This document shows, in pieces, positions 42,536 to 50,895 of a stretch of 64,000 nt of DNA. A program made the position numbers and the translations under genes. Position 1 is the first letter of the stretch. Each line of letters begins with the position of its first letter. The DNA is taken from contig NZ_LT607733.1 of assembly GCF_900091445.1 (NCBI RefSeq), forward strand, positions 3,178,501 to 3,242,500, read 5' to 3'. The notes under the pieces were generated by a model. The model did no database searches and was not told the DNA's origin. It worked only from the letters and a program-made list of their open reading frames with translations. This DNA is from Micromonospora echinofusca. GTDB taxonomy: Bacteria; Actinomycetota; Actinomycetes; Mycobacteriales; Micromonosporaceae.

Positions 42536-42614
42536 GACGTCCCACGTAGACAAGGAAAGCTCCGCGCCGACTTCATAGTCCCTTCGGCGCGGCCCCACCC
42601 CCGATGGAGGAATC

Positions 42615-43607
42615 ATGGACAACATCCCTGCCGTCCGTCAGTCCCTCAGTCGCCGGCGGCTGCTGACCGGTGCCGCGGGCGTCGCCGCGGCCGGCGCCCT
42701 GGGCGGCGCCTTCGCCGCCCAGGGTCCGGCCGCCGCCGCCGGCGACGGCCACGGCCTGCGCATCCTCCGGCACGAGAACTACGGCCGGCTGCAGTACTAC
42801 CGGTTCGTCACCGACGCCATCGAGTGGGACCCGGCGGTCAACGTCCTGCTCCCCGACGGCTACCACACCAGCGGCAAGCGCTACCCGGTGCTGTACCTGC
42901 TGCACGGCGGCGGATCGGACTTCCGGGAGTTCCACCTGCACCACAACATCATCAACCTGACCGCCGGCAGGGAACTCATCGTCGTCATGCCGGACGCCTC
43001 CACCGGGTGGTACTCGAACCCGGTCAGCAGCAACGCCGGGCCCCGCAACTGGGAGACGTTCCACATGGCACAGCTGCTGCCGTGGATCGACTCGAACTTC
43101 CGCACGTTCGCCGAGTACGACGGCCGCGCCGTGGCCGGCTTCTCGATGGGCGGGTTCGGCGCCCTCAAGTACACCGCCAAGTACTACGGGCACTTCTGCT
43201 CGGTCAGCTCGCACTCCGGCCCCGCCAGCCTGCGCCGGGACTTCGGGCTCGTCGTGCACTGGGCCAACGCGACCTCCGCCGCCATGGACCTCGGCGGCGG
43301 CACGGTGTACGGCGTGCCGCTGTGGGACGAGGCGCGGGTCAGCGCCGACAACCCGATCCAACGCATCGAGAGCTACCGCCACAAGCGCATCTTCCTGGTC
43401 GCCGGCAACTCGCCGGCACCGCTGGACTTCTGGGACCGGATCAACGAGGAGCAGGTGCTCGCCGGTCAGCGGGAGTTCCGGGCGGCCCTGGCACGGGCCG
43501 GCATCCCGCACGAGGGGCGGGAGGTGTCCGGCGGTCACGTCTTCCGGCAGAACGTCTTCGTCGACGACCTCAACGGGATGCTCGCGCGCCTGCGCCGCGC
43601 CGGCTGA
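42615..43607 (+). CDS. Tat-exported alpha/beta-hydrolase esterase (esterase D/antigen-85-like fold)
   Basis: A 330-residue exported esterase. The N-terminus has a twin-arginine signal (SLSRRRLLTGAAGVAAAGAL), predicting folded export. The hydrolase domain has VLYLLHGGGSDFREF (oxyanion region), the nucleophile elbow AVAGFSMGGFGALKYTAKYY, an acid in VAGNSPAPLDFWDRINE and the late His in EVSGGHVFRQN. This is the esterase D/mycolyltransferase superfamily, so lipid or carbohydrate esters are candidates. It lies between amidase and M23 genes, 79 bases after the former. A terminator hairpin follows. Confidence 0.85.
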   Translation: MDNIPAVRQSLSRRRLLTGAAGVAAAGALGGAFAAQGPAAAAGDGHGLRILRHENYGRLQYYRFVTDAIEWDPAVNVLLPDGYHTSGKRYPVLYLLHGGGSDFREFHLHHNIINLTAGRELIVVMPDASTGWYSNPVSSNAGPRNWETFHMAQLLPWIDSNFRTFAEYDGRAVAGFSMGGFGALKYTAKYYGHFCSVSSHSGPASLRRDFGLVVHWANATSAAMDLGGGTVYGVPLWDEARVSADNPIQRIESYRHKRIFLVAGNSPAPLDFWDRINEEQVLAGQREFRAALARAGIPHEGREVSGGHVFRQNVFVDDLNGMLARLRRAG

Positions 43608-43616
43608 TTCCCGGCT

Positions 43617-43654
43617 GACGACGCGCCGCCCTCGTACCACGGCGGCGCGTCGTC
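43617..43654 (+). terminator. Hairpin terminator after the esterase gene
   Basis: Arms GACGACGCGCCGCC and GGCGGCGCGTCGTC pair over 14 bp around a 10-base loop, 9 bases after the stop. It separates the M23 gene at 43791 from the upstream run. Confidence 0.8.
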
Positions 43655-43790
43655 GGCTCCGCCCTCCCCACCGCTGCCGGGTCGGTGCGTTCCGGCCCGG
43701 CAGCCGGTCCTTCCCGCGCGCGACGAGCCCCGCCCGGGCCCTGGCGGTGCGCGCCCCACCCGTCCGACTCTTCCCTGACCGGAGTCACCC

Positions 43791-45311
43791 ATGTCACGGC
43801 ATTCGAGGAGCAGGGTGCGTCGCATCCTGGTCTCCCTGCTCACCCTGGTGGTCGGCGTACTGACCGGGGCGGTGGTCATCTCGTCCCCCGCACTCGCCGC
43901 GCCCAACTTCAAGGCCCCGTTCCCGTGCGGGCAGCGGTGGACGTACGGGCACCACAGCGCCGAGGTCCGGCTGGCCCTGGACTTCGTACGGGCCGACGGA
44001 GGATCCACCGCCGGCACGCCGCAGCTCGCCTCCGCGGCCGGTGTCGCCCGCCGGTACTCGCAGCCCAGCGGCGCCGGCAACTACATCGTCATCGACCACG
44101 GCGGCGGGTGGACCACCTACTACTTCCACCTCAGCTCCTACTCCGTGCCCGACGGGGCGTACGTGCAGCAGGGCCAGCAGATCGGCACCACGGGCAGCAC
44201 CGGCAACTCGTCCGGCGCGCACATCCACTACGAGCAACTCTACAACGGCGTCGGGCAGACGATCGTGATCAACGGGACGTCACTGGCGCCGTATCCCGGC
44301 CAGTACAACCAGAAGTACCTGGTCAGCGACAACTGCGGCCCGTCGCCGTCGGGTGGTCGGTATCTGGCGGGTTCGCCCACGGACTTCACCGGCGACGGCA
44401 AGGACGACATCGTCGCCTTCACCCACGGCAACCTCAACGACGTCTACGTCTCCACCTCCACCGGCACCACCTTCGCCGGCACCTCCAACAAATGGAACGA
44501 CTTCTTCGGCCTCAACGGCGAAACCCTCCTCACCGGAGACTTCAACGGCGACGGACGCGACGACATCGTCGCCTTCACCCACGGCACCCTCGCCGACGTC
44601 TACGTCTCCACCTCCACCGGCACCAGCTTCAACGCCAGCCAAAAATGGCACGACTGGTTCGCCCCCCACAACGAAGTCGCCGCCATCGGCGACGTCAACG
44701 GCGACGGCAAAGACGACATCATCACCTTCACCCACGACAACAACGCCGACGTCTACGTCGCCCTCTCCACCGGCACCAGCTTCACCGGCACCGCCGTCAA
44801 ATGGCACGACTACTTCTCCATCCCCGGCGAACACCCCGCCCTCGGCGACGTCAACGGCGACGGCCGCGACGACATCATCACCTTCACCCAAGGCCCCAAC
44901 ACCGCCGCCGACGTCATCATCGCCCTCTCCAACGGATCCTCGTTCGGCACCCCCCAGAAATGGCACGACCTCTTCGCCGTCGGCAACGAAAAACCCCGCG
45001 TCGGCGACATCAACGGCGACGGCAAAGACGACATCGTCACCTTCACCTGCGACACCAACGCCGACGTCTACGCCGCCACCTCCACCGGCACATCATTCGC
45101 CGGCACCACCATCAAATGGCACGACTACTTCTGCCTCAACAACGAATTCCCCTACCTCGCCGACGCCAACGGCGACGGCAAAGACGACATCATCGTCTTC
45201 ACCAAGAACACCACCAACGACGTCTACGTAGGACTCTCCACCGGCACCACCTTCAACCCCAGCACCAAATGGCACGACTACTTCGGCCTCAACGGCGAAA
45301 CCACCCTCTGA
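43791..45311 (+). CDS. Secreted M23-family metalloendopeptidase with FG-GAP/VCBS blocks
   Basis: A 506-residue exported peptidase. The signal peptide (to about 36) has an Arg-rich start. The M23 (LytM-like) domain, about 40-175, shows YGHHSAEVRLALDFVRADGG (first His and Asp ligands), YIVIDHGGGWTTYYFHLSSY and GAHIHYEQL (HxH ligand pair). Two Cys residues may pair. The six-block FG-GAP/VCBS tail (about 188-506) reads as identical to the amidase tail. Expected to cut peptidoglycan cross-bridges or stem peptides. Preceded by a terminator, so it has its own promoter, not recognised. Confidence 0.88.
   Translation: MSRHSRSRVRRILVSLLTLVVGVLTGAVVISSPALAAPNFKAPFPCGQRWTYGHHSAEVRLALDFVRADGGSTAGTPQLASAAGVARRYSQPSGAGNYIVIDHGGGWTTYYFHLSSYSVPDGAYVQQGQQIGTTGSTGNSSGAHIHYEQLYNGVGQTIVINGTSLAPYPGQYNQKYLVSDNCGPSPSGGRYLAGSPTDFTGDGKDDIVAFTHGNLNDVYVSTSTGTTFAGTSNKWNDFFGLNGETLLTGDFNGDGRDDIVAFTHGTLADVYVSTSTGTSFNASQKWHDWFAPHNEVAAIGDVNGDGKDDIITFTHDNNADVYVALSTGTSFTGTAVKWHDYFSIPGEHPALGDVNGDGRDDIITFTQGPNTAADVIIALSNGSSFGTPQKWHDLFAVGNEKPRVGDINGDGKDDIVTFTCDTNADVYAATSTGTSFAGTTIKWHDYFCLNNEFPYLADANGDGKDDIIVFTKNTTNDVYVGLSTGTTFNPSTKWHDYFGLNGETTL
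44352..45311 (+). repeat. 960-bp direct duplication, copy 2 (FG-GAP/VCBS tail)
   Basis: The second copy of 41576-42535, fused in frame to the M23 domain through SPSGGRYLAG. The boundaries coincide with the module boundary on the left and the stop codon on the right, so the duplication moved a complete domain. Confidence 0.9.
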
Positions 45312-45368
45312 GTCAGGCGCCCCGGCGGTCCCGCCGGGAGCGCCGTGAGGCGAAGGGCGCCGCGTGAA

Positions 45369-45412
45369 GCTGCGGGCCCCGCTCCCTTGCCGGGGAGAGC
45401 GGGGCCCGCAGC
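45369..45412. terminator. Bidirectional hairpin terminator
   Basis: Arms GCTGCGGGCCCCGCTC and GAGCGGGGCCCGCAGC form a 16-bp stem with a 12-base loop, between the M23 gene (stop 45311) and the convergent SH3-like gene (stop 45457). Confidence 0.85.
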
Positions 45413-45456
45413 CGTCTCAGCAGTGCCGAGTCGAGGTCCGGCGGTGGGACGGAACA

Positions 45457-45852
45457 TCAGTTCCAGCTCGAGCACCACGGGACGAAAGCCTGAATGGGCA
45501 CCTGGGCGGCGCTGACCCAGCCGGTCTTCCAGCCGGCGGTGGTGTTCGCGGTGATCTTGAACCAGCGGTTGGTGGAGGGCTCGCCGGCCCACTCGCCGTC
45601 GCGCCAGCACCACGTCCGGTCCCACTGGTCGCCCACGACCGATCCCTTGACGCCGTTGGCGCCGAGCCCGTCCGGACACTGGATCTGCCGTACCGATCCG
45701 CAGACGCGGACGTTGGTGTGGTTCAGGACGTAGCTGACGTCGCCGGCGGCGGCCTGCGCCTGCTGGGGTACGGCGAGACCGGCCACGGTGGCGGCGGCGA
45801 CACTGAGCGAGGCGAGCCAGCGGTTTCGGGTGGTCGGATTGGTTGCGCGCAT
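45457..45852 (-). CDS. Small secreted SH3-like protein
   Basis: A 131-residue exported protein from ATG 45852. Signal peptide ends at QAQAAA near residue 35. The mature part reads as a bacterial SH3-type fold (VSYVLNHTNVRVCGS, GDQWDRTWCWRDGEW, RWFKITANTTAGWKTGWVSA) with four Cys, likely two disulphides. Such proteins often bind cell-wall peptides. No catalytic motif. It stands alone, convergent to the M23 gene. Confidence 0.7.
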   Translation of the reverse strand: MRATNPTTRNRWLASLSVAAATVAGLAVPQQAQAAAGDVSYVLNHTNVRVCGSVRQIQCPDGLGANGVKGSVVGDQWDRTWCWRDGEWAGEPSTNRWFKITANTTAGWKTGWVSAAQVPIQAFVPWCSSWN

Positions 45853-46034
45853 GGGGTCCACCGTCCTGTCCGGGAGGGAGGCGTCGACCTGCTGGTCGCC
45901 GCGCACTTCACGGTAGGAGCCGACGCGGCCTCCCGGCGGGCGTCTTGCACGCGGCGGTGTCGGCTGCAAGAGGTCGCATCCCGCCGGGGTTCATCGCGTG
46001 ACGCGCCCTCCCGGAAGCGGACGCGGCGACCTGC

Positions 46035-47411
46035 TCAGCGGGCGCGACGGTTGGCCCGCAGCGCGCCCAGGAGCACGCCGGGCGTGGCCAGCGTTCTCGG
46101 GTGGGCGCGAAGGGAGACCACCTCGTTGAAGCATCGCGCCGTCGGCACGTCCGTGACGGTCGCCTGGACGATCTGCCTGCTGACCCAACTGGAGAGCCGG
46201 TAGCCGCGCGGGTAGGGCCCGTCGACGTGCGGCAGCGCCAGGTCGGCGGAGGTCGACATCGACCACGCCACGTCGACGACCACCTTCTGAAGGGCGAAGA
46301 ACCGGCGCGCGGGCACCCTCGGATCGGGACGCGACCGCAGGTACGTCGACAGGCACGCCGCGTGCAGGGCAGCCGCCGTGATCCCCTGCCCGTACACCGG
46401 GTTGAACGACGCGACGGCGTCACCGACGCTGACGAGCCCGGCCGGGAGCCGCCGCAGCGCGTGGAAGTCACGCCGCCGGCTGTCGGCGTGGCGGTAGGTC
46501 CGGACGTCGCCGAGCATCTCGTTCCCGGCCATCTCGCCGAACTCCGGCGGGAACTGCTCCCGCAGCCGGCGTACGAAGTCGTCCGCGGTGCGCCCTGGGC
46601 GGTTGTCGCCGTAGCCGGCCATCATGGCCATCCAGCGCCCGTCCTCGACGGCGAAGTACGCGGCACCGGCCACGTCCGGCGGCGTCCCCGGAGTGTGCAA
46701 CGCCATCACCACCGTGGCCCGCGGGTCGGTCTCCCGGCGCCGGAACAGGGCGGTCGCGTAGTTGAGGTTCACGGTCATCCGCCGCAGGGCGGGCCGCTGC
46801 CAGCCGGCCTGCTCCAACCAGTCGGAGAGCCTGCTCGATCGTCCCATGGCGTCGACCACGAGGTCACCCGACTCGACGCCCGTCACCCCGCCGGCCTCGC
46901 AGCGGACCCCGGTGGCCGCGCCACCCTCGCAGACGAGACCCGTGGCGCGGGCGGTGACCGTCTTGACGTTGGGCAGTCGCAGCACCCGCTGGCGGATCAG
47001 CCCTTCCAGCAGGGGCCGGGTGCCGGCCAGGCTGTCGGCGTCGTCGGGCACGACGACCTTGAGGCGGCCGTCGAGGTAGCTGCGCCGGGCCGCGGGTGGC
47101 GCCTCGACCGCCCCCTGGGCCAGGGCCTGCTCGCGGAAGCCGGGGAACAGGCGCTCGAGCAGGAGGAAGCCGCCGGGCAGCAGCGCGTGCAACTGCGTCC
47201 CCTGTGGAACGCCCAGTCGCCCGGCGGTCCCCTGTGGGTCGTCGCGATCGATGATCACGACACTCTCCGCGTAGTCGGACAGCACCCGGGCCGCCAGCAG
47301 CCCGGCGACACTGCCGCCGACCACGACGGCCCTGCCGACGACGGGGGACGCCTGGTCGGGGGGCCGCACCGCGTTCAGTCCGGCGAGGACCCGGGCCGGG
47401 GACAGGGACAT
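46035..47411 (-). CDS. FAD-dependent monooxygenase/oxidoreductase (PHBH-type fold)
   Basis: A 458-residue flavoprotein from ATG 47411 (TTGGAGGGCGTC upstream). The Rossmann dinucleotide loop is VVVGGSVAGLLAARVLSDYA with the acidic end of strand two in VIIDRDD. The second FAD motif is GLVSVGDAVASFNPVYGQGI. A middle segment DLVVDAMGRSSRLSDWLEQ matches the D-A-x-G-x-x-S signature of this class. The expected substrate is an aromatic or polyketide-like small molecule. No biosynthetic neighbours are present. Confidence 0.82.
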   Translation of the reverse strand: MSLSPARVLAGLNAVRPPDQASPVVGRAVVVGGSVAGLLAARVLSDYAESVVIIDRDDPQGTAGRLGVPQGTQLHALLPGGFLLLERLFPGFREQALAQGAVEAPPAARRSYLDGRLKVVVPDDADSLAGTRPLLEGLIRQRVLRLPNVKTVTARATGLVCEGGAATGVRCEAGGVTGVESGDLVVDAMGRSSRLSDWLEQAGWQRPALRRMTVNLNYATALFRRRETDPRATVVMALHTPGTPPDVAGAAYFAVEDGRWMAMMAGYGDNRPGRTADDFVRRLREQFPPEFGEMAGNEMLGDVRTYRHADSRRRDFHALRRLPAGLVSVGDAVASFNPVYGQGITAAALHAACLSTYLRSRPDPRVPARRFFALQKVVVDVAWSMSTSADLALPHVDGPYPRGYRLSSWVSRQIVQATVTDVPTARCFNEVVSLRAHPRTLATPGVLLGALRANRRAR

Positions 47412-47578
47412 GACGCCCTCCAAGGGGTACGAGGTGTGTGCCTTCCCGCCTGCCTGCCCGGGACCGGCGCGAGGCGGACCGGCGGGAGGACCGGTCGGCG
47501 CGACGTCCGACAATCGTCGCACAGGCGTCGGGCGCGAGCGGGGACCCGAGGGATGCCCGCTGTGCGTACCCGGGCGGA

Positions 47579-48949
47579 TCAGCACTCGATGACGTTGACG
47601 GCCAGTCCGCCGCGCGCCGTCTCCTTGTACTTGACCTTCATGTCCGCGCCGGTCTCGCGCATCGTCTTGATGACCTTGTCCAACGAGACGTGGTGCACCC
47701 CGTCACCACGCAACGCCAACCGGGCAGCCGTGATCGCCTTGATGCTAGCCACCGCGTTGCGCTCGATGCAGGGGATCTGCACCAGACCACCAACCGGATC
47801 ACAGGTCAACCCAAGATTGTGTTCCATGCCGATCTCGGCGGCGTTCTCCACCTGCTCGGGGGTGCCGCCCAGCGCCTCGGCCAGCCCCGCGGCGGCCATC
47901 GAACAGGCCGAACCCACCTCGCCCTGACAACCCACCTCCGCACCCGAGATCGACGCGTTCTCCTTGAACAACACCCCGATCGCGCCCGCCGCCAACAGGA
48001 ACCGCACCACCCCCTCCTCGCAGGCACCCGGCACGAAACGGGTGTAGTAATGCAGCACCGCCGGAATGATCCCGGCAGCCCCGTTCGTCGGCGCCGTCAC
48101 CACCCGACCGCCAGCCGCGTTCTCCTCATTCACCGCGAGGGCGAACAGCGTCACCCAGTCCATCGCCCGCAGCGGATCAGCCGCATCGGACTCCGTCTCC
48201 AGGCTGCGGCGCAGCTCGGCGGCGCGGCGGCGGACCTTCAGACCACCGGGCAGCACCCCGTCCCGGGAGCAGCCCCGCTCGACGCACTCCCGCATCACCC
48301 GCCAGATCCCCAACAGACCGGCACGCACCTCACCCTCACCACGCCAGGAGAGCTCGTTGGCGAGCATCACCTCACTGATCGACAGCCCCGTCGACGCGGT
48401 CACGCCGAGCAGCTGCGCACCGGTCAGGAACGGATACCGCACCCGCGTGCCGTCGGGCTTGATCCGATCCGCCCCCGCCGCCGCCTCGTCCACCACGAAC
48501 CCACCACCCACCGAGTAGTACGTCCGCACCCGCAACTCCGCGCCCGCGTCGTCGTACGCGACGAACGCCATCCCGTTCGGGTGGTACGGCAACGACCGAC
48601 GCCGGTGCAACACCAGATCCCGGTCCACATCGAAATCAACCTCGTGCGCGTCGAGCAGACTCAGCCGCCCCTCGACGCGCACCCGCCCCACCCGCGCCTC
48701 CACCGCGTCCGTGTCGACCGACTCCGGAACCTCACCGGCCAACCCCAGCAACACCGCCCGATCACTGCCGTGACCATGCCCCGTCGCGCCCAGCGACCCG
48801 AACAACTCCGCCCGCACCCGAGCCGTCCCAGCCAACAACCCATCGGCCTTCAACCCCGCGACGAACGTACGGGCCGCCCGCATCGGCCCCACCGTATGGG
48901 AGCTGGACGGCCCGATACCGACACTGAACAGATCGAACACACTGATCAT
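47579..48949 (-). CDS. sdaA: L-serine ammonia-lyase (iron-sulphur type)
   Basis: A 456-residue single-chain L-serine dehydratase converting L-serine to pyruvate and ammonia. The start motif [20 protein letters not shown] and the cluster cysteines in [33 protein letters not shown] are diagnostic of the [4Fe-4S] enzyme. A GNG-like loop [19 protein letters not shown] is also present. It follows proline dehydrogenase by 37 bases and, upstream of that, a glycine riboswitch. In actinobacteria serine dehydratase commonly follows glycine-cleavage genes, turning glycine-derived serine into pyruvate. Confidence 0.95.
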   Translation of the reverse strand: MISVFDLFSVGIGPSSSHTVGPMRAARTFVAGLKADGLLAGTARVRAELFGSLGATGHGHGSDRAVLLGLAGEVPESVDTDAVEARVGRVRVEGRLSLLDAHEVDFDVDRDLVLHRRRSLPYHPNGMAFVAYDDAGAELRVRTYYSVGGGFVVDEAAAGADRIKPDGTRVRYPFLTGAQLLGVTASTGLSISEVMLANELSWRGEGEVRAGLLGIWRVMRECVERGCSRDGVLPGGLKVRRRAAELRRSLETESDAADPLRAMDWVTLFALAVNEENAAGGRVVTAPTNGAAGIIPAVLHYYTRFVPGACEEGVVRFLLAAGAIGVLFKENASISGAEVGCQGEVGSACSMAAAGLAEALGGTPEQVENAAEIGMEHNLGLTCDPVGGLVQIPCIERNAVASIKAITAARLALRGDGVHHVSLDKVIKTMRETGADMKVKYKETARGGLAVNVIEC

Positions 48950-48986
48950 GGCTGTACTTCCTGTCGCGTCGGCCGCACCTGGCGGC

Positions 48987-49922
48987 TCAATTGGCGGAAC
49001 CGGGCGTGAACGAGCGGGCCAGCAGCAGCAGGTTCGTGGGCTTCTCGGCGAGTCGCCGCATGAAGTACGCGTACCAGTCGCGGCCGTACGGCAGGTAGAC
49101 CCGCATCCGGTTCCCGCCCGACGCCAGTCGCAGCTGCTCGTTCTCGCGGATGCCGTACAGCATCTGGAACTCGAAGTCCTCGACGCTGCGCCCGCCCAGC
49201 CGCGCCAGGTGCAGGGTGTGCTCGATGAGCTTCGGGTCGTGGGTGGCGACCATCGGATACCCCTGTCCCTCCATGAGGATGCGCAGGCACCGCCGGAACT
49301 CGTCGTCGACCTGGCGCTTCCGGACGTACGCCACCGAGGCGGGCTCGGCGTAGGCGCCCTTCACCAGGCGGACCCGGCTGCCCGCGTGGGCGAGCCGGCG
49401 GCAGTCGGCCGCCGTACGCCGCAGGCACGCCTGGAGGGCGACCCCGACGCACGGGAACTCCGCCCGCAGCTCGCCGAGCAGGGTGAGGGTCGCGTCGACG
49501 GTCGTGTGGTCCTCCATGTCGATGGTGACGCTCGACCCGACGGCCGCGGCGGCGGCGCAGACGTCGCGCGTGAGCCGCAGGGCGTGCCCGTACCCGTCAC
49601 CCGGCAGCGACCCACCGAGCGCCGAGACCTTCAGTGAGACCTCGGCGGTCGCGGCCAGGTCCGCGGCGTGCAGCGACCACAGCAGGGCGAGGTACGTGTC
49701 GCGGGTGGCCTCGGCCTGCGCGAGCGCCGTGGTCCCCTCGCCGAGGAGGTCGATCGTGACCTGGAGGCCCACCCCGGCGAGCCGGCGGGCCACCGCGACC
49801 ACCTCACGATCCTCCTCGCCCGCGACGAACCGGCGGACGATTCCCCGGGTCAGGGACGAGCGCGAGACCAGTGCGCGCATGCGCTCGTTCTCCGCGGCCA
49901 GGAGCAGGAGCTTGTTCGGCAT
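48987..49922 (-). CDS. Proline dehydrogenase, monofunctional
   Basis: A 311-residue FAD enzyme of the PRODH family oxidising L-proline to pyrroline-5-carboxylate. Barrel motifs include [70 protein letters not shown] and [14 protein letters not shown], then the Arg-containing [20 protein letters not shown]. No fused P5C dehydrogenase. ATG 49922 is preceded by GGAAAGGCGTTCC. Located between the gcv remnant and sdaA, it may be read from the riboswitch transcript. A collagenase and a hydroxyproline pathway are nearby, so collagen-derived proline is a plausible source. Confidence 0.93.
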   Translation of the reverse strand: MPNKLLLLAAENERMRALVSRSSLTRGIVRRFVAGEEDREVVAVARRLAGVGLQVTIDLLGEGTTALAQAEATRDTYLALLWSLHAADLAATAEVSLKVSALGGSLPGDGYGHALRLTRDVCAAAAAVGSSVTIDMEDHTTVDATLTLLGELRAEFPCVGVALQACLRRTAADCRRLAHAGSRVRLVKGAYAEPASVAYVRKRQVDDEFRRCLRILMEGQGYPMVATHDPKLIEHTLHLARLGGRSVEDFEFQMLYGIRENEQLRLASGGNRMRVYLPYGRDWYAYFMRRLAEKPTNLLLLARSFTPGSAN

Positions 49923-50026
49923 GGAACGCCTTTCCGGAGGGCCGGGTCGCGACGCCGTCGCCGGACGGCGGCGAGCGGGTTGGTGCCGCCGGGGTGCGGT
50001 GCACGCACGCGTCCCCGGCGGATGGT

Positions 50027-50408
50027 TCACGGGTGGGCCGTGGGGCCCGCAGCCGCCGCGTCGGCCAGGTAGGCGCGGTACTCGTCGGCCGTCACTTGGT
50101 GGACTCCACCTCGCCGCAGACCTCGCCCGCGCTCAGGTGGGTGCCCGGTTCGGGCGGCTCGGCGTAGATGACGTCGCCGAGGGCGGCGGCGGAGTGCCGC
50201 GTACCGCGTCGGCGGGGCTGAGGGCGCCGGACGCGACCGACCCGGACCGACCTGCAGCGAAGAGGCCGGCGCGTTCGTGTACCGCGCGGTGCCCGGCGGT
50301 CTCGCTGCCGTGGCGCAGCGGCGCGGACCAGCCGGTGAACCGGACGCCGAGTTCGGCGCGCACGGCGTGCAGGGGTGAGCGGAGCAGGATGGTCGGACTG
50401 TGCTGCAC
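50027..50408 (-). pseudogene. Fused gcvT-gcvH remnant
   Basis: Starts at GTG 50408 with an intact ribosome site (GGGAGGCC). The first about 50 codons match the aminomethyltransferase N-terminus: [40 protein letters not shown]. Homology then stops. In another frame (50187-50095) [20 protein letters not shown] and [11 protein letters not shown] match the lipoyl-site region of glycine cleavage H protein, ending at a TGA. In a third frame (50095-50027) TADEYRAYLAD matches the H-protein C-terminus. At least two large deletions and a frameshift therefore removed most of gcvT and gcvH. It lies 53 bases after a glycine riboswitch. Confidence 0.8.
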
Positions 50409-50461
50409 GGAGGCCTCCCTCGTCCCGACGCGGTCGCGTCGTACGGTCGGTTGCCTCCCGC

Positions 50462-50634
50462 TCTGTCATCGACCTGAGAGCTTCACCGCCGGTTGGCGGC
50501 TTGCACCGTGGGTGAGACGACGGATCGTCTGCTTTCCAGAGTTCGCCTCACCCGAGCGGTAACGGGGCCTGAGAGTTTCTTGGGAGTTTGCTCCTTCGGC
50601 GCCCCGACGGACGGTCGGGATCTCTCCCGCGCGG
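50462..50634 (-). promoter_or_regulatory. Tandem glycine riboswitch (gcvT element)
   Basis: Read on the minus strand. The first aptamer has GCGGGAGAGA (50630-50621), GCCGAAGGAGCAA (50600-50588) and CTCTCAGG (50575-50568). The second has GCGAACTCTGGAAAGCAGA, CACGGTGCAAGCC (50510 down to about 50498) and CTCTCAGG (50480-50473), then GATGACAGAG. These are the conserved words of actinobacterial glycine riboswitches. The family senses glycine and usually switches on gcv genes; here those genes are remnants. Confidence 0.88.
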
Positions 50635-50895
50635 GTTCGAACGGCGTCTATGTAGTTGTGGGTCGCCCGCAGACCCTAGGCGACCGGTCGAGCGGGTGTC
50701 AACGACCACGGACGGTCGCCGGACCGGCACGCATATCGACCATCAACGATCCTTTACACGATGTGTGATGTGTGCCATTGTACTGGCCACCCGCAGCGCG
50801 GACCCCGCTTGATCGACGGGCGTCAGCGCGCGCAGCCACCTCACACCACCACCCGCCGGCCGCCCGGCCGGACCACGAACGCCAGGAGGCGACCC

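Noticed and set aside
46035..47411. FAD monooxygenase as part of an antibiotic biosynthesis cluster
   Set aside because: No polyketide, peptide, terpene or tailoring genes adjoin it. Neighbours are an SH3-like protein and serine dehydratase.
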